NCBI GenBank assembly: GCA_902509695.1
Contig: CABWYP010000008.1
Coordinates: 1-37,088, forward strand
Source of the DNA: an uncultured Alphaproteobacteria bacterium
GTDB lineage: Bacteria > Pseudomonadota > Alphaproteobacteria > HIMB59
Length of the DNA stretch: 37,088 nt
Reading direction: 5' to 3'
The translations under genes and the position numbers were made by a program. Of this stretch, positions 7,283 through 19,200 are shown one piece after another. Position 1 is the stretch's first letter; every line of letters starts with the position of its first letter. Under the pieces are notes generated by a model, which saw only the letters and a program-made list of their open reading frames with translations, ran no database searches and was not told the DNA's origin.

Positions 7283-10200
7283 ATGAAATTAGGACTGATT
7301 TCGTTGTATTATAGCGCCTGTAAAATTATTGGAGAAGTAGGAGATATATCTTTGAGCAAAGATAATAAAACATATTCACAGCTGCATATTCAATTGCTGG
7401 AACCAAGAATTATGTTCGATGGTGCCGCTGTTTATGCTGCAAGTGAAGCTATTGATCTTTTAGACGATCAGCAATCTGCTTCTCGTGACAACAGTTCTCT
7501 TTCTTCTGATTTAAATTCTGTAATTGAAAATCCCAATTCTCGAAAAGAAATTGTTTTTATCGATAGCGGCGTTGATGATTACCAAACAATCGTTAACGCT
7601 ATCGACTCGTCGAAGTCTATTTATCTTATTGATGCAAACGATAATGGATTTTTGAAAATGCAAAATATTCTCCAAGACCAAAGCAGTATTGATGCAGTAC
7701 ATATAATAGGCCACGCTAGTGCGGGACAAGTAGTATTGGGTAATTCAATTTTGAATGCCGACACGATTAGTTCTTTTAGTAATACCTTACAATCCATTGG
7801 AAATTCTTTAACGCAAGATGGCGATCTTTTATTTTATGGTTGTAACTTAGCACAAGGCGAGCAAGGAAAATTATTACTTCAACAAATTGGAAATATCACT
7901 CAAGCGGATATCGCAGCCTCTGATGACATCACAGGTCAAGGAGGTGATTGGGAGCTTGAACATAATTATGGTATTGTCGAAACCAACGGCATTGAGGTAG
8001 TTGATTATAACTCTTCACTTCTTCAAACAGGTATTTCTTCTTTAAATGGATTTGTAGAAAACACAGGTACTAACTTAAGAGCAGGCACCTCTGCTGGAAG
8101 CCATGCCTCCTCTGCCTCTAATCACTCCGACGGATATAAACCATATGTGATTGCCTATGAGAGAACTGTAACTTCAGGCACTTATTCATTTTATAAGACC
8201 AATAACACCTCATCAGGTTTTGAGGAAAATGATAATGGTGTTCGAACAGCTGGCCCTAATATCAATTCTGGTACAACCTCCTATAATGCCTCTTCAGACC
8301 CCATGAACGTGTACCTTGTTTATGCCTCTGAAAATTCAGGACGAAATACTACGAGATCAGTGACTTTTGAGGGCGAAATTAAAGGTGTTTGGTTCAATAT
8401 GGATAATATCGTCTCTTATTCTGGAGTTAGCAAAAGTGGCGCTACTTACCATACGGAAAGCCAGCACGGTAGTGGAGGCCAGAATGCATACAGTACTGAA
8501 AAGTTAAAATGGAATTGGGGCACAAATATAAACATTAACAGTAAACCCAACCATAAATCTGATTGGTTTGGTGTCGATACTGACTCTAATACTTTATATA
8601 TAGGTTTTAATAACGGGGCTAATCATGGTGATACCATCAGGGTATTCACCGATGCCGGTGGCGCAGCACCAGTCGCTCGTAACGACTATGGTTGGGTTAA
8701 TGAAGACAGCACACTAACAGTTTCAAACGGAGCTAATGCTAATGTATCTGGATCTTATGATGCAAGTGGTGAGCATACAGGTGATGTTATTAATACTAGT
8801 AGTTCAAGTTATGCTGACACTGATGCCGATGGCGATACACTAACAGTCACAGCAGTTCGATTAGGATCATCAGAAGGATCTGGTACATCTGGTTCTGTGG
8901 GATCGGCTCTCACAGGAACATATGGTCAACTAACTCTTAATTCTAATGGTTCTTATACTTATGTTGCTAATCGATCTGCTGCAGATGCCCTCGATGCAGG
9001 GGATACTGCTTATGATTATTTTAATTACACCGTTAGTGATGGAACTGAAACAGATACAGCTGTTATCAGAATAGCTGTTTTAGGACTTAACGATGACATC
9101 ACTGCGGTAAATGACTACGGTGTTGTAACTGAAGATGCTACGCTCACTGTCACAAACGGAGAAAGTCATACCAACTCTGGTTCCTATGATACACATGGTG
9201 AACACTCAGGAGATATTTCTGCAAATGATACAGATGCCGATGCCTCTTCTACGAGTACCATCACTGCTATTCGAACTGGTTCTTCTGAAGGATCGGGTAC
9301 ATCAGGATCAATTGGGTCTGCTTTAACAGGTACCTATGGTCAACTCACTCTCAACGCTAATGGCTCTTATACTTATGTAGCAAATCAGTCAGCAGCTGAT
9401 GCCTTAGATGTAGGAGATAGTGTTTGGGACTTTTTTAACTACACCGTATCCGATGGTACGGATACTGATACGGCTTTAATTCAGATCAAAGTATTAGGAG
9501 CCAATGACACCCCAGTTGCTCAAAATGATGAAGGATTAATTGCTGAAGGCAGCACTTTATCTGTTTCAAACGGCGCTAATGCTAACGTTTCGGGATCTTA
9601 TGATGCTACTGGTGAACACACTGGTGATGTGATGGATACAAGCTCTAGTTCTCACAGTGACTCAGATGCAGATGCCAGCGCCAGCTTATCAATCACAGGA
9701 ATTAGAACAGGACAAGAAAGTGGCAGTGGCACTTCAGGCAGTGTGGGCTCCTCTTTAACAGGAACTTACGGTGCCCTGACAATTAATGCTAATGGTTCTT
9801 ATTCTTATGCAGCGAACAGTAGTATCTCTGGATTGGGATCAGGTGATACAGTTATAGATTATTTTACTTATACCGTCTCTGATGGTTCAGCAACAGATAC
9901 AGCGCAATTAAAAATTACAGTGATTGGTGTTGGTAATACTGCGCCAGTTGCACGAAATGATGTAGGTGTGATTGAAGAAGATAGCACCTTGTCTGTTAGT
10001 GATGGTGCCAATGCAAATGAAACTGGCGGCTCTTACAATGCCACGGGCGAACACTCCGGTGATGTGATTAATACAAGTTCGACAACTCACTATGATACGG
10101 ATGCAGATGGAGATACACTCACCGTCACTGCCATTCGATTAGGTTCTTCTGAAGGATCAGGTACAGCGGGTACTGTGGGTCAAGCCTTAACAGGTACCTA

Positions 10201-13200
10201 TGGTCAGCTCACACTAAATGCGAATGGTTCTTATTCTTACGTTGCTAATCAAACAGCAGCCGATGCTCTCGATGCAGGTGACTCGGTTACCGATTCATTT
10301 AATTATACAATCAGTGATGGTACAGCTACAGATATAGGCACTATCACCATTACAGTCTTAGGTATTAACGATGCACCCGTCGCTCAAAATGATGTAGGTG
10401 TGATTGCGGAAGGCAGTACTTTAACAGTTGCCAATAGTGCGAACGCAAATGTGTCTGGCTCATACGATGCTACAGGAGAACACTCCGGTGATGTCATTGA
10501 TACTAGTTCTAGTTCCCATACAGATTCCGATGCGGATGCTTCCTCATCTCTTAGCATTACACATATTAAATTAAGCGGTGGTTCTAATTCCACGGTTGCT
10601 TCGAGCAGCTCTTATAATAGTAATGGAACTTCTATTACGGGCACTTATGGTACGATAACTATTGGAGCTGATGGTTCTTATACTTATGCGGCAACCACTG
10701 ATGCTACTGATGCTCTGGATGCAGGAGAGTCAGCGACTGATACTTTTGTTTATACGCTCTCCGATGGTACAGCCATCACCACAGCCAATATAACGATTAC
10801 AGTTCTGGGCGCTAATGATGGCCCTGTTGCTCAAAACGATACAGGAACAGTCAATGAAGATGCCACCCTCACCGTCAGTGATGGTGATGGCACAAGTACT
10901 GTAGCTGGCGCCTCTTATGTTGATAGTATTAGCACTCATAGCTTAGGCAATGCAAGCATGACATCGCCACAAGACGTAAAATTTAACAATGATGGTACAA
11001 AAATGTTTGTTGCCGCTGATGGTGGTGATGCAATTGTAGAGTACACACTATCTACTGGCTATGATATTTCGACCGCCTCCTATGATAGTAGCTTTGGTAT
11101 TTGGACTCAAGATCGCAACCCAAGGGCCTTAGCATTTAACAATGATGGAACAAAAATGTTTGTGGTAGGGGTGACGGGTCAAGACATTAATGAATACCAT
11201 CTTACTACAGGCTTCGATGTTTCTACTGCATCCTATGATAGTAGGTTTAGTGTTTCCAGCCAAGAAAATGACCCAAATGGTTTAGCATTCAATTCAGATG
11301 GTACAAAAATGTTTGTTTCTGGTGATGGTACTGGTGATGCTGTTAATGAATACACACTATCGACCGGTTTTGATGTTTCCACCGCTTCCTATGATAGTAA
11401 ATTTAGTACCCTGTCTCAAGATACCTCATCTCAAGGCCTAGCATTTAGCAACGACGGAAAAAAAATGTTTGTTGCGGGTAATACGGGAGATGATATTAAC
11501 GAATATACGCTCTCTACGGGCTTTGATGTTTCCACTGCTTCTTTTGTGGGTAGTTTTGATGTGAGTTCTCAAGGTACTCAGCCTACAGGCATTACCTTTA
11601 ATAATGATGGAACAAAAATGTTTATTACGGACTCGTCTGGAAGTTTGGGTTCTCATAGTGTGGATGAATACACACTTACTACTCCTTTTAGTTTAGTTGA
11701 TGTTAGCGGTGAACATACGGGTGATGTTATTGACTCAAGTAACACCTCTACTCGCGATACTGATGTTGACGTTGAAACTTTAACAGTGACTGCTGTTCGT
11801 CTTGGTTCTTCTGAGGGATCAGGTACGGCTGGTTCTGTGGGATCGGCTCTCACAGGTACATACGGTCAGTTAACCCTTAACTCAAATGGTTCTTATACGT
11901 ATGTTGCTAATCAAACAGCCGCTGATGCTTTAGATGCAGGCGACTCGGTTACGGATTCTTTTAATTACACCGTTAGTGATGGCACGGCTACAGATACTGC
12001 GGTGATTACTATTACAGTTTTAGGTATCAATGACACTCCAACCGCTCAAAATGATGTGGGTGTGATCGTGGAAGACGGCACGTTAACAGTGACTAACGGT
12101 GCTAATGCAACTCTTGATGGCTCTTATGATGCCACGGGAGAAAATTCTGGTGACCTGATGGATACCAGTTCTAGCTCTCACAGTGACTCTGACTCAGATG
12201 CCTCTGCTTCTTTGTCGATTACCCAAATCAAAAAAAATGGTGGTTCTAACTCTTCCGTAGCATCGGGAAGTTCTTATAATAGCAGTGGTACGCAGGTAAC
12301 TGGAACCTACGGTACTCTCACTATTGGTGCTGATGGATCTTATACTTACGCTGCTACTCAAGATGCAGCTGATCCTTTAGACGCGGGAGACACCGCTACT
12401 GATGTTTTTGTTTATACTCTCTCTGATGGCACAGCGACCACTACTGCGACTTTAACCATTACCATCCTTGGTGCGAATGATGCCCCTGTTGCTCAAAACG
12501 ATACAGGCACCGTCAATGAAGATGCAACGCTTACTGTTTCAAACGGTGGTAATGCAGCAATTGTTGCAGGTGCTTCGCATGATGGTTCACCTTATGCAAT
12601 TGATGAAGGCTCAATACGTTCTTTAACATTTAACAATGATGGTACCACAATGTTTGTTGTCCATGCTAGTACACCAGCTGTTATATCCAAACATGCTTTA
12701 AGTACTGCTTTTGATATAACAACTGCCTCTCAAAGCACTACATACGACATTAGTTCTCATACAACTAGTCCACGCGGTTTATTATTTAACAATGATGGTA
12801 CCAAGCTTTATATAAACTCCGATCAAAACTCTAACAAAAAGATTTATGAATTTTCTTTATCTACTGCTTACGATATATCCTCCCTATCATCACCTTCCTC
12901 AACTGTTGTTAGTGGTCAAGACGGAAGTCCTAAAGGCGTAGCTTTTAATGCTGATGGAAGCAAAATGTTTTTAATTGGAGACACTGGTAATACTGTTCAT
13001 GAATATTCTCTTTCGTCAGCTTTTGATACTACGACAATATCATACACAAGTAGAAGTTTAGACGTCAGTTCCAAAGAAGTTACCCCAAGAGGTCTTTCAT
13101 TTAATTCAACTGGTACAAAATTATTTATCACAGGCCAAAATAGTGATGAAATACACGAATACAATCTTAGTACGGGTTTTAACTTATCTACAGCGTCTTA

Positions 13201-16200
13201 TAACGGTGCATTTGATATGACTGGCACAGTTACAAAGGCAAATGACATAGTATTTAATAATGATGGAACAAAAGTATTTATAGGTCAAACAGGTACAAAT
13301 AAAATTTTTTCATATTCCCTTTCAAGTCCATTTAGTTTAGTTGATATAACCGGGGAAAATACAGGAGATGTTCTTCATACTAGCTCCTCATCGAATTTAG
13401 ATAGTGATGCTGACGATAGTGCCTCTTTAACAGTTACAGCAATTAGAACAGGTTCAAGTGAAGGTTCAGGCACATCTGGTTCCATTGGTTCAGCTTTGAC
13501 TGGTTCTTACGGTCAATTAACTATTGCTGCAAATGGATCTTATTCTTATGTGGCCAATCAAACAGCCGCTGATGCTTTAGATGCAGGAGATATAGTTACG
13601 GACTCGTTTAATTACACGGTTAGTGATGGCACTGCTACAGATACAGCGGTGATTACTATTACGGTTATTGGTATCAATGATACTCCAACTGCCCAAAACG
13701 ATGTGGGAGTTATAGTTGAGGATGGTACCTTAACAGTGGCAAATAGTGCTAACGCAACATTAACAGGTACTTATGATGCCACGGGAGAAAATTCTGGTGA
13801 CTTAATCGATACAAGTTCTTCTTCTCATACTGACTCTGACTCAGATACCTCTGCTTCTTTGTCGATTACCCAAATTAAGAAAGATGGAGGTTCTAATTCT
13901 GCTGTGGGTATTGGAAGTTCTTACAATAGCAATGGCACTCAAGTTACAGGAACATACGGAACGCTCACGATAGGCGCCGATGGCTCATATACTTATGCTG
14001 CTACTCAAGACGCAGCTGATGTATTAGATGCGGGGGAAAGCGCTACTGATGTTTTTGTCTATACTCTTTCTGATGACACAGCGACCACAACTGCAAATTT
14101 AACAATTACTATTTTAGGCGCCAATGATGCCCCTGTTGCCAACAACGATGCTGGTGTGATAGTTGAGGACGGTACCTTAACAGTTTCTAACGGGTCAAAC
14201 GCTAATGTAACAGGAAATTATGACGCCACTGGCGAACACTCTGGAGATGTTTTAGATACCAGTGCTGCTTCTGAAGATACAGATGTTGATGTTGAAACAC
14301 TAACTGTTACTGCTATTCGAACTGGTTCATCTGAAGGATCAGGTACCGCTGGTACAGTGGGTTCTGCTTTAACAGGAACCTATGGTCAGTTAACATTAAA
14401 TGCGAATGGTTCTTATTCTTACGTTGCTAATCAAACAGCAGCTGATGCACTGGATGCAGGAGATGAAGCTGTAGACTATTTCAATTACACTGTCAGTGAC
14501 GGAACAGCAACTGACATAGCGGTGATCAGTATTAAAGTTTTAGGTGTCAATGATACACCAGTAGCTCAAAATGATGTGGGTGTAATTTTAGCGGGTAACA
14601 CTTTAACGGTTGCCAATAGTGCAAACGCTAATGAGTCTGGCGGATCTTATAATGCCACGGGGGAACATTCTGGTGACGTGATTAATACCAGCAGTGGATC
14701 ACATCAAGATAGTGATGCGGATGCTTCTGCTTCATTAACTGTAACTCAAATTAAAAAGAATGGTGGTTCTAACTCAAGCGTATCTTCGGGTAGTTCTTAT
14801 AACAGTAGTGGAACTTCTGTAACAGGTACTTACGGTACACTGACTATCGGTGCGGATGGTTCTTATACTTATGCTGCTACTGCAGATGCGGCTGATGGAA
14901 TTGCATCGGGAGAAACCGCAAACGATGTCTTTATTTATACTTTAAGTGATGGAACAGAAACAACGACTGCCAATATTACAATTACTATCTTAGGTGAAAA
15001 CGATAGTCCTATTGCACAAAATGATGTGGGTGTGATTATGGAAGGCAGCACTTTAACAGTTGCTAATAGCGCAAATGCTAATGTTTCTGGAAGTTTTGAT
15101 GCAACAGGCGAACACTCTGGTGATGTGATTGACACTAGCTCAAGTTCTCACACAGATACTGATCCAGATACTAGCAATACGTTAACAATCACTCATATTA
15201 AAAAAGACGGTGGATCAAATTCAACAGTTTCTTCGGGTAGTTCTTATAACAGTAGTGGAACTGCGGTCACTGGTGCCTACGGTACTTTAACTATTGGTGC
15301 AGATGGTTCCTATAGTTATGCAGCTCAATCCAATATTTCAGGTTTTGATGCAGGAGAGACACTGACTGATACATTCACATACACAGTTTCAGATGGCACA
15401 GCAACTACGACAGCTAATATTGTAATCACTCTTTTAGGAGATGATGGCTCTTCTAATAACGCACCTGTAGCTCAGAATGACGTGGGTGTAATTGCTGAAG
15501 ATAGCACCTTAACAGTTGCGAACAGTGCTAATGCAACACTCAGTGGCTCTTATGATGCCACCGGCGAAAACTCTGGTGATGTTATGGATACGAGCTCAAG
15601 CGGTCATACTGATAGTGACGCTGATGGGGACTCCATTACTGTTACTCAAATCAGAAAAAGTGGTGGCTCAGATTCTACGGTTTCTTCAGGTAGCTCCTAT
15701 AACAGCAGCGGAACTTCGGTAACTGGAACTTACGGTACTCTTGTTATTGGTGCGGACGGTTCTTATACTTATGCAGCCGATCAATCTGCAGCTGACGATC
15801 TTGATGCTGGCGACTCAGTGACTGACAGCTTTATTTATACTATCTCCGACGGAACAGCTACTGCTACTGCTACTCTTACAATCACAGTTTTGGGTATTAA
15901 CGACGCCCCAACAGCAGTCAACGACACAGATAGTGTTAATGAAGATGGCACAGTTACCAAGACAGGGGCCCAGGATGATGTACTTACAGATGACAGCGAC
16001 CCTGATGACTCAGCCACTCTAACAGTTACTGCAATACAGCCTAGCGGCGGATCTTCCTCTAATGTTTCTTCTGGAAGTACCTATGATAGCAGCGGAACCA
16101 GTGTTACTGGAACTTATGGTACTCTTATTATAGGTGCCGATGGTTCTTACACATACACCGCTGATCAATCCGCAGCTGATGATTTAGACGCTGGTGATAC

Positions 16201-19200
16201 TGTTGACGATGTCTTTACTTATACTGTCTCTGATGGCACAACAACCACAACAGCAACAATTACTATTACAGTTACGGGTGTCAATGATACACCAGTGGCT
16301 CAAAATGATGTGGGTGTGATTGCTGAAGATAGCACGCTTACCGTTACCAATGGTGCCAATGCGAATGTTTCAGGCTCTTATGACGCCACAGGAGAGCACT
16401 CTGGTGATGTTATGGACACAAGCTCTAGTGGACATACTGATAGTGACGCTGATGACTCAGCAACCTTGACAATTACTCAAATTAAAAAAGATGGAGGCTC
16501 TAACTCTTCTGTCTCTTCCGGTAGTTCCTACAATAGTAGCGGAACTTCAGTCACAGGTACCTATGGTACTTTAACTATAGGAGCCGATGGTTCTTATACT
16601 TATGTTGCAGACCAAACAGCAGCCGATGCTTTAGACGCTGGTGACAGCGCTGATGATGTTTTTGTGTATACTCTTTCTGATGGCACTGCTACTACAACTG
16701 CCAATATCACAATTTCTGTTTTAGGTATTAATGATGATCCTGCAGCAATTGATGATACCGATAGCGTTAGTGAAGACGGAACAGTAACAAAGACAGGTTC
16801 CCAAGATGATGTTCTCAACGATGATACAGATGCTGATGACTCATCATCATTAACTGTTACTGCAATTCAACCTAGTGGCGGTTCTTCCTCTAATGTTTCT
16901 TCTGGAAGTACCTATGATAGTAGCGGAACTTCAGTCACAGGTACCTACGGTACTCTTATCATTGGTGCCGATGGTTCTTATACATACACTGCTGATCAAT
17001 CAGCCGCTGATGACCTTGATGCTGGCGATTCAGCAAACGATGTCTTTACCTATACTGTCTCTGATGGCACAACAACTACAACGGCAACCATAACCATCAC
17101 GGTTAATGGTATTAACGATACTCCTGTTGCCCAAAACGACGTGGGTGTGATCGCAGAGGACAGTACTTTAACTGTCGCCAATGGCGATAATGCTAACGTT
17201 TCAGGCTCTTATGATGCCACCGGCGAACACTCAGGTGATGTCATTGATACAAGTTCCAGTTCTCATACCGATAGCGATGCTGATGACTCAGCATCGCTTA
17301 CCATTACTCAAATTAAAAAGGATGGTGGGTCTAACTCAGCAGTTTCTTCTGGTAGTTCCTACAATAGCAGCGGAACCTCTGTAACAGGTACTTACGGTAC
17401 GCTGACCATAGGAGCTGATGGTTCTTATACTTATGTAGCGGATCAAACTGCAGCGGATGCCCTAGATGCCGGTGACAGTGCTAATGATGTGTTTGTGTAT
17501 ACACTTTCTGATGGAACAGCTACGACTACAGCCAACATCACTATTTCTGTTTTAGGTATTAATGATGATCCTGCAGCAGTTGATGATACTGATGTTGTCA
17601 GTGAAGGAGCCACCGTCACAAAGACAGGGTCCCAAGACGATGTTCTCAATGACGATACTGATGCAGATGACAGTTCCAGTTTAACAGTTACAGCAATACA
17701 ACCAAGTGGCGGGTCCTCCTCCTCAGTCACTTCAAGTAGTACCTACGAAAGCAATGGTACGACAGTCACAGGAACCTACGGCACCCTCACCATTGGTGCC
17801 GATGGTTCCTATACCTACACTGCTAACCAAGATGCAGCGGATGCTCTCGATGACTCAGAGTCAGCGACAGATGTTTTCACCTATACAGTTTCTGATGGTA
17901 CGTCAACCGACACAGCAACCATAACCATCACAGTTAATGGTTCTAATGATGCTCCTGTTGCTAGAAACGATACGGGTACAGTTGAAGAAGACGCCACTTT
18001 AACAGTTAGTGATGGAGATAACGCTAATGCCGTAAGTGCCACTTCTTATGTTGATGGTTTTTCTGTCAGCTCACAAGAAAGCAACCCTCAAGGATTTAGA
18101 TTCAATAACGACGGTACCAAAATGTTCGTAATCGGCTCAAATGGAGATGATATCAATGAATACACTCTCTCCACTGGATTTGATGTTTCAACCGCCTCCT
18201 TTGTTGATAGTCTTGATATTAGTTCCCAAGAGACAGGTCCTCGTGATTTAGCTTTCAATAGTGATGGAACCAAGATGTTTGTTGTTGGGGTACAAGGTGA
18301 TGATGTCAATGAATATACCCTTTCTACCGCTTTTGACGTTTCAACATCCTCTTTTGTTGATAGTAAAGACATTAGCGGCCAAGATGGTAACCCTACAGGA
18401 TTAGCCTTTAATCAAGACGGCACTAAGATGTTTATTGCTGGAAACGCAGGAGATGACGTCAATGAATATACCTTATCTACAGGGTTTGATGTCTCTACGG
18501 CATCTTTCGTAGATAGTTTTTCTGTATCCTCACAAGATGCTCAACCAAATGGCTTAACATTTAACAGCGATGGTTCGAAAATGTTTGTTGTTGGAAATCA
18601 GGGAAATGACATTAATGAGTATGATTTAAGTTTAGGATTTGATGTTTCCACTGCTTCTTTTGTAGGAGCTTTAGATGTTAGCTCTCAAGATAGTTCCCCT
18701 AAAGCAATAAGCTTTAATCATGATGGCACTAAGTTATTTGTTTTGGGTTCTACAAATCAATCTGTTTTTGAATATACATTAACCTCACCTTTTAGTTTGA
18801 TTAACGTAGACGCTGAACATTCAGGCGATGTCATTGATACAAGCAATACTAGTTCTTATGACACAGATGTCGACGTGGAGACTTTAACAGTAACAGCTGT
18901 GAGATTAGGTAGCTCTGAAGGATCAGGAACCGCGGGTTCTGTGGGATCTGCCTTAACAGGAACTTATGGTCAACTGACACTTAACTCTAATGGTTCTTAC
19001 ACATATGTTGCAAATCAATCTGCAGCTGATGACTTAGATGCTGGTGATGTTGTCTACGATTACTTTAATTACACAGTTAGTGATGGAGATGCAACAGACA
19101 TTGCAGTCATTACAATCACTGTTGTTGGTATTAACGACACCCCAGTAGCTGTTAATGATACAGATAGCGTGAATGAAGATGCGACAGTGACTAAAACAGG

